Shown here one piece after another: positions 1 through 10,621 of a DNA stretch of 64,000 nt. The number at the start of each line of letters is the position of its first letter. Position 1 is the first letter of the stretch. The notes under the pieces were generated by a model. The model worked only from the letters and a program-made list of their open reading frames with translations. It ran no database searches and was not told the DNA's origin. The position numbers and the translations under genes were made by a program. The stretch is from Gautieria morchelliformis (Eukaryota; Basidiomycota; Agaricomycetes; Gomphales; Gomphaceae), in NCBI GenBank assembly GCA_015179125.1, contig WHVA01000060.1:248001-312000 (forward strand), written 5' to 3'.

Positions 1-1
1 A

Positions 2-415
2 TTCCCTCCTGCCATCCACAATGACATGGAAGGTGGATTAAACACAACAGATATTGACATATGGATGTGGATAAGGATCCTGGCTCCCAAAAACAAGCCA
101 CAGTCCACCCTCAAGTTGTATCTAAGAGACTTGTTTGGTATGCCGCGCCAATGGCAAGAGCTTGTGAACGATATCACGATTCCTCCTCCCATGGTGCACA
201 CCCTGCGGGCTTCAGTCACAGGGAAGTTCCCAGTTGAAAACAGGCTCTCACACAGGATCCCGCTGAAGAAACTTGTGTCATGGCTTGCTCTCCATGGTGG
301 CATGACTCAGGGATGTGTCCCTTGGATTGAGGGATACTTCCAACGAGTTCAGGACAAAGAAGTCACAAACACTGCTGCTCGCACAGGGTGGCATGACTCA
401 TTTATTCTTGTATAA
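2..415 (+). CDS. 3' part of an unidentified protein gene
   Basis: The frame is open from base 2 at the window edge to a TAA at 413-415, about 137 residues, with a possible internal start at 26. The product is soluble-looking, has no membrane segment, and is rich in Trp, Ile and basic residues. I do not recognise the family. It could be the last exon of a host gene or of a transposon gene, since the next 10 kb is mobile DNA. No splice acceptor that would fix its 5' limit can be judged from so little upstream sequence. Confidence 0.3.
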   Translation, partial: FPPAIHNDMEGGLNTTDIDIWMWIRILAPKNKPQSTLKLYLRDLFGMPRQWQELVNDITIPPPMVHTLRASVTGKFPVENRLSHRIPLKKLVSWLALHGGMTQGCVPWIEGYFQRVQDKEVTNTAARTGWHDSFILV

Positions 416-930
416 AGTTACTGTTAGCAACTCGGGGTTATGGCAGGGAAGGTTCGGTAGAGCTCTTAGAAAGCTAGAATCAAATTCACTCTCTCAGTGA
501 ATTTATTGTCACTGTTATATTAATACAATACCTAGAATCAAATTCACTACATGATTTTCAGTCAACATGCTATGAAAATATAAAGAATGCTACTCGCCTC
601 TCTCAGTGAATTTATTGTCACTGAGAGAGGAGCACTATCCTGTCTCAGAAGGCATATACGTGCACCCGGCCCTTTAGCGCTCAAGAGCTCGCGCGTCGAA
701 GTCATTTCAAACTCCGCTGGGTGCAGCCGCCTGTGAAAATAGAGACAACAAAATGAAATGGAGAGGTAGAGAGTGACTGGAAAATTTCGAAAATAATCAG
801 AGAAGTGAATGCATGGTACAAGAACAATGTGAGAAGAGAATGAAACACCATACAATAAATCGAATACATTATGCTTGATTTTGGTGCAGGAGCATAAATG
901 CACCCAACAGTTACCTCCATTTTCCCTTCC
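416..930. other. AT-rich intergenic stretch without a supported gene
   Basis: No coding region with family features was found. A 24 bp stretch at 491-514 recurs at 601-624. The second copy sits in a hairpin (597-630). The minus-strand frames across 562-1004 are short and have no recognisable content. Confidence 0.4.
597..630. repeat. Perfect 13 bp stem hairpin
   Basis: CCTCTCTCAGTGA at 597-609 pairs perfectly with 618-630 around an 8-base loop. An unpaired copy of the left arm and loop lies about 110 bp upstream. It may be a relic of a small foldback element or a transcript-end hairpin; the sequence does not decide. Confidence 0.5.
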
Positions 931-1655
931 ATACCTCCACATCTATGCTCGCTCCATTCACTCTTTGCTGAATTCGCCAAACGGCCATTCGCTACTTGCA
1001 TCATTTGCCAGTAGGCATGCCATCAAACACGATCGACATCCTTTACCCGGGGTGATGGTTCATCACTGACCCCATCATCTTCCCAACTGATCCCCTTTGG
1101 GTATCCCTATGGCAGGAATGCATTTGTGGGACATCCTACCTGTAGATCGTGTGGGATCAACCCAGCAGACGAAGAGTCTGTGCAGGGTAACATGTATGCA
1201 GGCCTGAAGGTGTGTTTTCTTACATAGGTACCTTTATCCCCTTTCCTCCCCACCATTTCATGTTCACACTTCCCTTTCATTCTATTGTATATGTGTTTCA
1301 TCTATTTTTATCCCAACTGTGCACCTCAAGACGGCCTCTTTCCTATTCGCTAGCATCATATGAGCATTTGGTATAAGTAGTTTACATTCGCATGTATATT
1401 CCCCAGTTCAATTATCATTCGTTGGAGCAGGGGGATCTGGAGGCCGGAGAAGAGCCTGTGGCTCGCAGCTGTACCCTGGTGGAAGGCAAGAAGGAATGAT
1501 GATATAATCTATGTGACAGTGACTAGCTACAGGTGCCCGGCTCTCCAGCTCTCCCCGCTGTACCAAGGCCTCCTCCCTGGCCTCTGGTCTACTCCGCTAG
1601 CCCAGGAAGCCCCACTCCAACGTCTATCTTGTGCAAAACTTGACCTCACCGTGAC
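930..1655 (+). repeat. Diverged copy of LTR-X (5' part), direct orientation
   Basis: From about 930 to 1410 the sequence follows 31590-32070 base by base with scattered substitutions. Shared stretches include the run around GATGGTTCATCACT, the block near 1140-1210 and the ATTCGCATGTATATTCCCCAG stretch at about 1386-1406. Similarity resumes at about 1626-1655 (TCTTGTGCAAA) after a 200 bp insertion absent from the other copy. It then fades, so the copy is truncated. Confidence 0.65.
1420..1622. mobile_element. MITE-like insertion within LTR-X
   Basis: This segment of about 203 bp begins CGTTGGAG and ends CTCCAACG. It is missing from the otherwise matching copy at 32.07 kb. It has no coding capacity. 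The terminal inverted repeat is only 8 bp perfect, with weaker similarity inward (GGGG/CCCC), and the target duplication is not clear. A non-autonomous DNA transposon is likely but the superfamily is undetermined. Confidence 0.45.
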
Positions 1656-1956
1656 TGTGTAGGAACCATCTTTCTAGTTAGAAAATCTCGAAAAAAGCAT
1701 CAAAAAGCCTGTAAAAACCCTTTTCCCATATTAACCTCAGCCAATACACGCAGCTTTGATGGGGAACTGTCTTTAGAATATTCCTTGAATGTTCTTACAT
1801 TTTTTCGCCAATTGTTCTGACTTCCTTGGCTCAAAACTGCTTTATTTTGCTTGACAAAGGCTATGAACCCATGAGAGTCCCTAACTTTGTCATCGGCGCT
1901 CAATTTCTAACTCCGACCGGAGCGATCCTTTAACCCGCTAATTCAGAGCCGCACTG
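1656..1956. other. Non-coding stretch between two LTR-X copies
   Basis: No gene, repeat or RNA is recognisable in this stretch, apart from a short minus-strand open frame without family features. Confidence 0.4.
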
Positions 1957-1979
1957 TCAAGATTGGTTTTCAGGCGTTA
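1957..1979 (-). repeat. Terminal 22 bp of an inverted LTR-X, left of the TIR element
   Basis: This stretch matches the reverse complement of 32469-32493, the 3' end of the solo LTR-X, with one or two changes. It stops exactly at the TA (1978-1979) where the 8.6 kb element begins. The rest of the same LTR resumes at 10622. It is therefore one half of a split insertion site. Confidence 0.75.
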
Positions 1980-2640
1980 CACCCGTTTGCAGTACCTAAG
2001 GCGCGCGTCGGATTTGCTTCCGTTTTAGCGCGCAAACTTCGAACAACGATATCTTGCTTGATATCGCTCCGATTCGCTTGAAGTTTCATATCTGAAGCTA
2101 TGTGGACCATAGCTAGGGCATAGAACTAAAAAATCCGAATAAAACAAGCATTTGTTATTTGCATTTTGCGTGCTGAGGGGGGAACAATGTCAAGCTTAGC
2201 TTACTGTATGTAGTTCAATGCAGGTTTTAATTTTGTTTGCTACGTTGTACTAATGGTGAGAACCCACTACAGGAGAATCTCCAGAAGAGGGTGTCATAGG
2301 ATTGGAGAGGAAGGGCTTAGCTTCTTCTGACATTGGATCAGTGAGATCTGACGGTAGGCGTTCATTCTCGATGTCGGATTTCCTCCTGTGTAGCATAAGC
2401 CCCGAAAATCTGAGGGATCATATAATGTGGAACATATGCATCATCAAAGTTCATAATAGCATCTTTGATCCCTTCCGCACCGAGTGCCAATGCACCATAA
2501 GGCAACTTCACCAATCCTGACACGTTCTTGAGCTCGGAAACCGCGGGGGCGCACATGTATGCGGTGGGGTGAGGGGCGTGGAGGTGCTGGGGTGGGCAAG
2601 CTGGTGTAGGAGGACGGGGTGGTGGTGGAGCGGGCGGCGG
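1980..2640. repeat. Left long terminal inverted repeat
   Basis: This segment matches the reverse complement of 9960-10621 almost throughout, with scattered substitutions and small indels (for example near 2160-2190). It contains the 3' end of a small coding segment pointing outward (2362-2556). Sequence similarity continues into the GGTGCR minisatellite. Confidence 0.8.
2362..2556 (-). CDS. Terminal-repeat-encoded C-terminal coding segment, left copy
   Basis: A minus-strand frame of about 65 residues from an ATG at 2556 to a TGA at 2362-2364. The right inverted repeat encodes the same peptide with about four changes, also pointing outward (10052-10249). The near-identity of the two copies at protein level could reflect recent duplication rather than selection. 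Upstream lies a proline-rich low-complexity stretch whose correct frame cannot be decided, because all frames are open. I do not recognise the family. It may be the last exon of a transposon gene. Confidence 0.4.
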   Translation of the reverse strand: MCAPAVSELKNVSGLVKLPYGALALGAEGIKDAIMNFDDAYVPHYMIPQIFGAYATQEEIRHRE

Positions 2641-2648
2641 CGGGTGTG

Positions 2649-2679
<31 letters not shown>

Positions 2680-3000
2680 GTGCAGGTACGGGTGCGGGTG
2701 CAGGTACGGGTGCAGATGCAGGTGCAGGTGCAGGTGCGGGTGCGGGTGCAGGGACGGGTTGGGTGGCGATGCGAAGGATGTGGGGGCGGAGGTGGGCGAG
2801 CTGGTATAGGAGGACGGGGTGGTGGGGAAGCGGGTGGCAGCGGGTGCGGGTGCGGCTGCGGGTGCAGGTGCAGGTGCAGGTGCAGGTGCAGGTGTGGGTG
2901 CAGGTGCGGGTGTGGGTGCAGGTACGGGTGCAGGTACGGGTGCAGGTACGGGTGCAGGTACGGGTGCAGGTACGGGTGCAGGTGCGGGTGCGATTGCAGC
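2635..3000. repeat. GGTGCA/GGTGCG hexamer minisatellite
   Basis: Hexamers GGTGCA and GGTGCG, with 12-mers of the type GGTACGGGTGCA, fill this stretch with one GC-rich break near 2755-2850. All six frames stay open as a consequence, so long predicted proteins here are not evidence of genes. An inverted counterpart lies at about 9740-9980. Confidence 0.8.
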
Positions 3001-3613
3001 ACGGACGACACGGAGCTCATCGTGAGGAGACTGGGCATACGGCTAGCAGGGTGCGGGGGCGTCGACACACCTTGACACCCAGGGGACTCCACGCAGGGGA
3101 CATGGGGATACCGGCCCAAACGGCAGCCGGTAGAGGGACGGGAGCACGGACGTGACACGACTGGGCTGGCGGCCCTCGAGGCATGCGAGGGCGCCGCCGT
3201 GGTTGGTGTTGCGGTAGCGCGTGGAGGCGCGGGACGTGGCAGTGGTCATCGTGAGGATGTTGACGGTAGGAGTGATGGAGCTGCGGTCGGTTGGGGTGCG
3301 GGTGGACGACAGGAAGGAACTGCTCGTGCTTGTACGAGTAGAAGGGGTGCTTCAAGTCACAATGGTGGACTTGTAGTTGGGACGCGTGACAGCCCTTTCA
3401 GCGAGGATGTAAAGTAAGCATAAGTAGCAAACTCACCAATAAAAACAGGATAGTGGCCATTCGACACCTGAAAATTACACTTGAGTTGGGGTTCAGCATT
3501 GGGAGTAAGGGTGCAAATGCTGTCGCACGATTCATGTCATAGAATTCTTGGTCTGGGTGTGTGTTTCGGGAACTTCTGTTCTCCTTGTATGTACTACCCA
3601 CACCATCGCTCAT
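3001..3613. other. GC-rich to mixed stretch before the transposase gene
   Basis: Open frames on both strands near 3017-3420 are compositionally driven. No conserved product and no clear terminal repeats of a smaller transposon were found between 3400 and 3613. Confidence 0.3.
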
Positions 3614-4819
3614 ATGCCTCGCCCTGGCAATCCTAAACCTGTTCGTCACATGTACAGCAAGGATCTGTGGGATCACGTTATACACCAAAAATTCAAGCTC
3701 AACAAGAAATCAACCGATATTGCAATTGACCTCGATATATCACTACGTGTAGTTCAACGCACAATCAAACTCTGGCGGGATGTTGGAGACGTCGTGGCAG
3801 AGTCAAAGCGGCTATCTCATGGGTCAAAAATGACCTTAGCTCAGAGTGAAGTAAGTAATTCATGTCTGTGTTTAGCTGTAGCTTATTTTATTTTATAACA
3901 GTTTCTTCTTGCGCTTCTTGAACGCTCTCCCGATCTTTACCTCAATGAGCTTGTCAAAGAGCTAGAGGTGCAGCATGGTATTTTAGTAAGTATATCAACT
4001 GTCTGGAGGACGCTTCGACATCTTGGCTTGCAAAGAAAGAAAGTGAGTCATTAAATCCTCGAAGAATGACAACCTTTATATTTGTCTCCAATCCAGCTTT
4101 CACGGGCAGCCGCAGAGTGCTGTGAAGCCTCGCGGACTGCTTTCCAGTTTCGTATTGGTAGTGAACCACCGGACCGTTTGGTTTTCACAGATGAAAGCGC
4201 AATTGACCTTCACACAACGTATAGACTAATGGGATGGGCTTACAAGAGATGTAGGCCTCGAGTGCGAGCATGTTTCCAAAGGGGCGAAAGGTAATGATTT
4301 GTGCACGGGCCTCCATTATTGTATCGCTAATATCCAGTCAGATTTTCAATCCTTCCGGCGCTCTCACAAGATGGAATCATCTATAGCCATAGCAAATTAG
4401 GGGCATACGACGGTCCAGAGTTCCTTGGGTTTCTGAAGGGCCTTTTAGAGGTAATGAACCCTTACCCGGCACCACAGAGCGTTCTTGTTATGGATAACTG
4501 CGCCATTCACCACATACCTGAGGTCTCACTCTTATGTGCCCAAAGGCTTTTACCATTATAAACTGTTTTCACTAGTGTCTAATCTTGCATTTGCAGAGGA
4601 ATCAAACTGATGTATCTTCCGCCGTACTCGCCTGATCTCAACCCGATCGAAGAATCATTCTCCTTCATCAAAGCTCACCTCAGACGTCATGGTGCCGAGT
4701 TCCGTGCATGTGTTGCAAGTAAGGAGAGGGCTGAGCTATTCATGTTTCTCTACGAGGCACTGGATTGGATTACACGCAGACATGCGCGAGGGTGGATGAA
4801 GGACTGTGGCTATCTGTAG
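3614..4819 (+). CDS. Tc1/mariner (IS630-like) DDE transposase with introns
   Basis: The start at 3614 opens with a basic region and a helix-turn-helix-like segment (about residues 15-60). The gene continues across short introns, for example from about 3850 to 3900 (GTAAGT...AACAG). The catalytic core is visible. VFTDESAID near 4180-4205 gives the first Asp, VMDNCAIHH near 4490-4512 gives the second, and PPYSPDLNPIEE near 4618-4653 supplies the final acidic residue of the DD(E/D) triad. The last exon ends with TAG at 4817-4819. The family cuts and pastes DNA at TA dinucleotides, which fits the TA duplication around the enclosing 8.6 kb element. Exact internal exon borders are tentative, and small disabling changes cannot be excluded. 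Confidence 0.7.
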
Positions 4820-5010
4820 TGCAGTTGTACTACTGTAATGTAATTTTTTTGTTGTCAGAATGTTGAAAATTATCTGCAATGTGATGGATGATATTGGTAA
4901 GCAACACTTAGTAGTGCGAAAAGTACTCATTGTAAGTGCCCGCTCTTCCTACAGTGGCTACAGGATCTCATAATATTATATGTCATGCGTTACATGTGGT
5001 CTTTCCCAGC
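4820..5010. other. Spacer between convergent transposase and kinase genes
   Basis: An AT-rich stretch of about 190 bp without a gene. It lies between the ends of two convergent coding regions and would hold both polyadenylation regions. Confidence 0.35.
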
Positions 5011-7398
5011 TCATCCCCTCTCTTCACCTGTCATTTCCCCCTCCTCCACTCTCTCTTCACCTGTCATTTCCCCCTCCTTGACTCTCTCTTCACCTGTCAT
5101 TTCCCCCTCCTCGACTCTCTCTTCACCTGTCATTTCCCCCTCATTAACATAATCCCAACTCTCTGGCAGGTCTGAAAGAGATTCAATCCCAATCGTTACA
5201 TACTGCTTGTATTGCTTGGTGGCCTGTAAAGTGTACTCATCGGCGTCCGAAAATACGACCTTAACGAAGTCTGGTTTCACCCATTCCAGAGCAGTCTCCC
5301 GAGAAAGCGTTAACCATTGAATCAAGAGGTTGGAGAATGGCTTCAAGCCTGTGGAGAAGTTTTTCGCGGCATCCTGTTGCTTTAACCTATCAAGGAAACT
5401 TCCCCTAGCTTGTAACACAGGTAACTCGTCGGAGAGCATCGTTTGACGGTAATTCAGTTCTAGTAGCGCGAGTGCCCCCTTAGTCTCCAGAATCTCCAGA
5501 ATCGACCAAAATAAAACCCATATAAACGACTCCAGGTCATCAATTACTTGGTGCACAACTGGCGTTCCAGAGTTCCAAGCAACAATCAGCGCCTGAGACA
5601 TGAAAGGCAGCGTACCCTAGAACCATGTAAATCACAAGCCGCACACAACAACTAAAGACCCACCGAGCGATGCTTTGCTAATTCCCGCTTCTGATCCATC
5701 CAACGAATCACCTGGTCCCCATCGCATATGAATCCCACACATCTAGTAACTTCTCGAGTCACGGCAAAACTGAAGCAAACATAAAAAAAATGAAAGGACT
5801 GATGTGAAAGACGGTACGTACTCTGCCACAGGCGGCCGCTCAGCTTCATCCATCAGCATGACGTTCCCGACGCTTACATCGCGGTGCAACCAGCCGTTCT
5901 TAAACAGCCCAAAATGCCCTGTCAATCACCATTATAGGTAAATCATGTCCGATGCCCTCTTCGTTCACATACCCAACATGGTGTGCACTATGCAATGCAC
6001 GAGCAATCGAGGACTTTGTGCAGCTTGCAGTGACGTCCCTTGGGTCTCAAAAACAGATCGCATATGCATTCGTTCGTCAGGCCTAACCCCGGCGTATGGC
6101 TCTGGCACACACACGGGACAATACGTTGCGTCATCAGGTATGAGCTTATCCATTCCGTCCTCGACAGGGTATGAGGCAAGGATGTCTGGCAGTCCAAATC
6201 CCCCTGATAACGCTCCAAACATTGTGCCTTCTTTGTTATGGGTTTTCAATGGCCACGAATCTTTCAGAATGACAGTGTCCGGCAAGAGACAAGATATCCC
6301 TCCCTTCAACCTCAAGGGTTCTCGACCGTCAGTCTCTTTTCCAGGCTGAGAACGTGGGGGTTGGTGACTTTGTAAGTTATACCGGTGAGTGGACGGAGGT
6401 TGAGCGGGAGAACCATCGGTGGCGGTTGCAGCTTCAAACCCAATTGTTAACTACTGGCCTGGATCTCTAAATGTCAAAATGCACCCTTCTTGACCAAAAG
6501 ATACATACGCATTGCTCGTCCGTGAACACAACGTTGGTCACAGTGTTTTCGAAATCTTGAATATACCACTCTCGGGAATCGCAATGTCTGTGATGGTACG
6601 AGTAGTATCGATTCCAGCGTGGTTTCTGTCGGTCCAAGAATTAATCCCAACCACTCCACGGACAAATCCTTTAAAGCCTCCCTCCTTCGAGAGGTCAAGT
6701 TCCGGCGTAACAACCAGACCCATGCGAGAATAAAATCCGAAGCGCACCCCCATTGTTGCGTTGTTGAAATGGATAACAGTGATGAAGAGTCTATCCAATC
6801 GGTGTGTGAACATACAGCGCACGTACGTGCTTGACTGCAGGATCAAACCAGGCCAGTTATTCTTCACCTCTATGCAAATTTAAGCCTCGTTCCATGAGAG
6901 CTTCGGCTTCGAGCCTCGGCTCTCACCAACAGACTGACAACCAACAAGGTCTGGTTTTAGGGGGGAGTCTTTGTCAAGTCCTTCAGCCATTTCCTGACCG
7001 TACACGTAAAACTGAAGACCTCGGTGGATATTGCCATTCGGCAGCTTTTGGGAGGAGATGGAGAGAATCTGGTTGAGTAACCACTCCAATGGCGCATAAT
7101 GAGCGCTTTCTGGACCAGTGCGGCTGGGCCATTCCTTGAAAGTGTCGGTTGGGCTGTCCCAGAACACGCCAGGTTTCAGTTTGGATAGGACAGTGTCGAC
7201 AATTTTTTGATCCGCCCGACAGCGCTCTTCAAGCAGAGAATTACTCTCGAATATCGCACCGGAGAACTCGCCCTTCATCAGCTTTTTCAAATCATCCTGG
7301 GTCCAAATGTGTGATTCATGAGATTTACTGGAACTGACGCTATATGGTGTGCTCGTCATCAACGGAAGCCTGAGAGATTGGGGTGGTGTTGATGGCAT
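5011..7398 (-). pseudogene. FunK1-type fungal protein kinase, interrupted
   Basis: Reading leftwards, the ATG at 7398 follows an intron-like acceptor. The first exon carries the N-terminal FunK1 region to 6883. An in-frame TAA at 6880-6882 follows, and the same frame then continues with the conserved VKNNWPGL block to about 6538. Later exons show the ATP-site lysine context VILKDSW (near 6260), the catalytic loop LHRDVSVGN (about 5875-5900), and the GTLPFMS then VIDDLESFIWVLFW blocks (5605-5500). The introns are about 50-65 bp with GT-AG ends. The tail ends in four copies of an 11-residue acidic repeat. FunK1 kinases are an expanded basidiomycete family. Here the stop codon, and a reading-frame problem near 6530-6540, suggest a dead copy carried inside a transposon-bounded block. 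A sequencing error or an unrecognised intron is the alternative. Confidence 0.7.
5018..5143. repeat. 33 bp minisatellite in the kinase 3' end
   Basis: About four copies of a 33 bp unit containing CTTCACCTGTCATTTCCCCC. On the minus strand it encodes an 11-residue unit, EEGEMTGEERV, as the C-terminal tail of the kinase-like protein. Confidence 0.8.
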
Positions 7399-7706
7399 CT
7401 GGAATAACAAATATCGAGAATTAGAGGCAGACAACAAGTAAAGAACTATGTTGTGCGAGTCTGAGAGGCAGAGCTGTTGTCAACATGCAGACAAGTCACA
7501 TGACAAGTGAACCATCTACATTCTTGCGGTGTGTTGGTGGTAGCGGCCTCAAGGTTAAATACCAATAATGTGCCGTGCACTGCCTCAGACGGTACTAAGG
7601 CCGCCGATCTCAAATATCCATAATTCTCTAAATTGTTCTTTTTGATGTATATAGTAAATCTAATTATTGTGTCCTACTGGCATAATTCTGCTTGCCTCCC
7701 TCCCTC
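7399..7706. other. Intergenic stretch
   Basis: AT-rich spacer between two minus-strand genes. It would contain the promoter of the kinase gene and the 3' end of the next gene. No other feature was seen. Confidence 0.35.
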
Positions 7707-9656
7707 TCACACCTTCTTAGCAAGCTTCCTTATAGCCTTTCTAGCCGCTCCTTTGATGAAATTCGTGTCACCCCATGACATCCCGATGTTGGCCATGAGC
7801 ACATCAGCCGTCACCTCCTTCAGTTCATTTAGGAAGTAAACGTTGTTTGCTTCAAATTTACCTTTGAATTCATCAATGTTCCGCCCCCTAGCCTCAGGCC
7901 AATTACGGACATCGTCAAGAAACTCTTCGATGCTTGGGTAAGCAATGTCACCGGGAGTCACAGGGGTCAACTGTTCCGGTCTCTTGTCAGGATTGACTGG
8001 AGTAACAGGGTGGTTCAGGACCATGTTCTGAGCAAACATTCGATAGTCAATTGGTGGGAACATCATCATAGGAAATGATCCTTGAAGACCCAATGCAGCA
8101 CCGGGCAGGTTCGCCGTTGACCCTTCATCGGTCTTCTCTTTTTGAATAGAGTCTTTGCGATAATGGAAATCTTCGAAGTGAGTGTTGTTTGGAGGAACTT
8201 TCAGAGTGACCCCTTGAATGTTAGAAACCTAAATTCGCATTATTAGCAGCGAGTAATACATATAAATGCAAAGGTTGTACTCACCAAGGCTGTTACCCAG
8301 GACTGGAGTTGGCACCATGATAAATGCGTGTGCTCTCTGTTCTTATTCAGTTTGCAGACTTTTGAAGCACATGCCGGTTTGCCACAGTTTGAATACTCTG
8401 CCTTCAACACCTCCATGAAATCCCTTTCCTGTTTTGTCGGTAGGCCATGCTCTTCGATCTCAGATCCTTCAGTGTCAGAATCGGCGTTCAAGTCCTGAAT
8501 ACGAGCTTTCTTCTTTTTGCCCCTGCCAGCTGCATTTGTCACAGTTTTGTCCCTTTTCCTGGAAAGTGTATGGCGAAGCGATGCGATGTACTATAATTCT
8601 TATAATATCAGATGCGGCTGCCATGCGAAGTCACACGCACACGTACACTTTCATCCAGAACGATGTCTACTTCCACGCCACTGGCATCGCCCTTTTTCTT
8701 CCTTGCCTGAGCGCCCTTCACATCATCCTTGAGGTTGTCCCAGTCCTCTTCTTTTGCCAGTTTCGAAAGGTGTTTATCTCACACACCTTTGAGCCGGTAA
8801 GCTAGGTGCGGCATCTTTTTCACTGTTTGATAGCACCCTATTGCTTTGAAGATACGTTCCTCGACCTTCTTGTAACTGACATTGGCAGGAAGCTTCACAC
8901 GCTCAACAAACCCTTCGGCTTCAGTGCCGTCCGGAACACGCAAGATAATTACTAGGCCGTGAAATGAGCATCAAATTATAAATGAAAAATATGATGGCAT
9001 ACCAGGTTCATCAATATCCTTTACCTGTTTGGGAACTGCCACCTCTACTAACTCTTCAGACTCTGAGTCTTGATTAGGGTCGTTGGGCTCGGCTTCGGAC
9101 TCTGATGCACTTTGAGCCGGCTGGGTCTCTTCCTCATATGAAGACCCTGACTCAGATTCTAAGTCTTCAAAAGTTACTTTTTTTGCCGCCTGACATTTCG
9201 GTCGAAAAGTGCTAGTAGTTTGAACAGATTCTAAATAACTGGTGAGCTTGAAATAGCATCATTATATATAAACCGACCTTTGCCCTGAATTCCCGCGATG
9301 TCAGGTGACAGTTCCTCTGGAGGTTCTTTGACCTTTTTCGTTGCTCGTGTTGACTTGGTGGGCTGTCTTTTATTTTTGTTATTTCCCATTGTTGGTAAGG
9401 CAAGTCGAACTTGGTCGGGTTATGCCGATTCATAATAGGCGGCTTGCCGTGCTGCACCATCGATAACACCACGCACCACAGACACTTCAGCCTCTCTTGG
9501 TTCGGCACTCGTCTTCCATATGAACTTGCCCCGGGCTTCGAAGCATCCACTGACCCTGTTCTTCAATCGTGCCGTTTCGCTTAGCTCCACAGGCTTGCCA
9601 TCAAGTACCAGCAGCTCCCTGTCAACTCCCCCATAACCCCAGGGGCCAACTTCCAT
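7707..9656 (-). pseudogene. Unknown transposon-associated gene, interrupted
   Basis: A minus-strand gene of at least five exons, read from about 9656 to a stop at 7707. The first block (9656-9423) ends in an in-frame TAA at 9420-9422, after which the frame stays open into a lysine-rich segment starting MGNNKNKRQ. An acidic Ser/Glu-rich region follows (about 9190-9030). A conserved-looking block lies around 8940-8790, broken by an in-frame TGA at 8779-8781. A nuclear-style basic segment (GKKKKAR, about 8525-8505) follows. The C-terminal segment near 7930-7710 has a compact SAM-like helical look. I do not recognise a named family. The composition suggests a DNA-associated protein, possibly a transposon accessory protein. 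Two in-frame stops argue for decay. Confidence 0.5.
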
Positions 9657-9734
9657 GAGTATCCTGGCCTATTTTCCTCATACCAGGGTGTCTGACCACT
9701 CGACTCCCACAGAGCTCCACGGCCCAGGCACATT

Positions 9735-9985
9735 CGTGTCCCAGGGCACGCGTACCCGCACCCGCACCCGCACCCGCCGCCGCCCGTTCCCCCACCACCC
9801 CGTCCTCCTGCACCAGCTCGCTCGCCCACGCCTGCTTCCCCACCACCCCATCCTCCTACACCAGCTCGCCCACCTCCACCCCCACGTCCTTCGCGTCGCC
9901 ACCCAACCCGTCCCTGCACCCACACCTGCACCTGCACCCGCACCTGAACCCACACCCACACCTGCACCCGCCGCCGCCCGCTCCC
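9735..9985. repeat. Inverted counterpart of the GC-rich minisatellite
   Basis: CCCGCACCTGCA-type hexamers and 12-mers mirror 2635-3000. All frames are open here, so long plus- and minus-strand frames are artefacts of composition. Confidence 0.75.
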
Positions 9986-10621
9986 CCACCACCCCGTCCT
10001 CCTACACCAGCTCGCCCACCCAAGCACCTCCGCGCCCCTCACCCCACCGCATACGCATGCGCCCCCGCGGTTTCCAAGCTCAAGAACGTGTCAGGATCGG
10101 CGAAGTTGCCTTATGGTGCATTGGCACTCGGTGCGGAAGGGATCAAAGATGCTATTATGAACTTTGATGACGCGTATGTTCCACATTATATGATCCCTCA
10201 GATTTTCAGGGCTTATGCTACACAGGAGGAAATCCGACATCGAGAATGATCGCCTACCGTCAGATCTCACTGATCCAACGTCAGAAGAAGCTAAGCCCTT
10301 CCTCTCCAATCCTACGACACCCTCTTCTGGAGATTCTCCTGTAGTGGGTTCTCACCATTAGTACAAAGTAGCAAACAAAATTAAAACCTGCATTGAACTA
10401 CATACAGTAAGCTAAGCTTGCCCTCAGCACCCAAAATGCACAATAGAAAATGCTTGTTTTATTTGGATTTTTTAGTTCTATGCCCTAGCTATGGTCCACA
10501 TAGCTTCAGATATGAAATTTCAAGCGAATCGGAGCGATATCAAGCAAGATATCGTTGTTTGAAGTTTGCGCGCTAAAACGGAAGCAAATCCGATGCACGC
10601 CTTAGGTACTGCAAACGGGTG
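9986..10621. repeat. Right long terminal inverted repeat
   Basis: Reverse complement of 1980-2640, ending GCAAACGGGTG at 10621 followed by the TA target copy at 10622-10623. Confidence 0.8.
10052..10249 (+). CDS. Terminal-repeat-encoded C-terminal coding segment, right copy
   Basis: Plus-strand counterpart of 2362-2556, open to a TGA at 10247-10249. The peptides are identical except for a few substitutions. The block reads outward from the element, like the left copy. There is no clear start codon in this copy: the left copy's ATG is GCA here, so this is an internal or terminal exon at best. Confidence 0.35.
   Translation, partial: YACAPAVSKLKNVSGSAKLPYGALALGAEGIKDAIMNFDDAYVPHYMIPQIFRAYATQEEIRHRE

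Larger units (their letters stand above)
1980..10621. mobile_element. 8.64 kb DNA element with long terminal inverted repeats and TA target duplication
   Basis: The left end starts CACCCGTTTGCAGTACC at 1980. The right end is its exact inverse, ending at 10621. TA flanks both sides (1978-1979 and 10622-10623). The outer sequences rejoin to give the uninterrupted LTR-X sequence seen at 32460-32493, where a single TA lies at 32469-32470. The inverted repeats extend inward for more than 600 bp and then into GC-rich minisatellites. Inside are a Tc1/mariner-type transposase (3614-4819), a disrupted FunK1 kinase (5011-7398) and a disrupted unknown gene (7707-9656). TA duplication is typical of Tc1/mariner, but whether the internal transposase moves the whole block or is itself a nested passenger is not shown. 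No separate terminal repeats were found around the transposase gene. Confidence 0.75.

Noticed and set aside
2508-3158. Long Pro/His/Thr-rich and Gly/Val/Ala-rich open frames on both strands in the GC-rich minisatellite
   Set aside because: The unit lengths are 6 and 12 bp, so every frame is open by construction. No conserved domain is present, and the mirror copy at 9.7-10.0 kb behaves the same way.
3400-4960. Separate small Tc1/mariner element with its own terminal repeats around the transposase
   Set aside because: I compared 3420-3613 with 4820-4960 in inverted orientation and saw no repeat that could be defended.
10052-10249. Target-site duplications longer than TA for the 8.6 kb element
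   Set aside because: Bases outside TA differ between the two sides, and the uninterrupted site at 32.47 kb accounts for them as unique flank.
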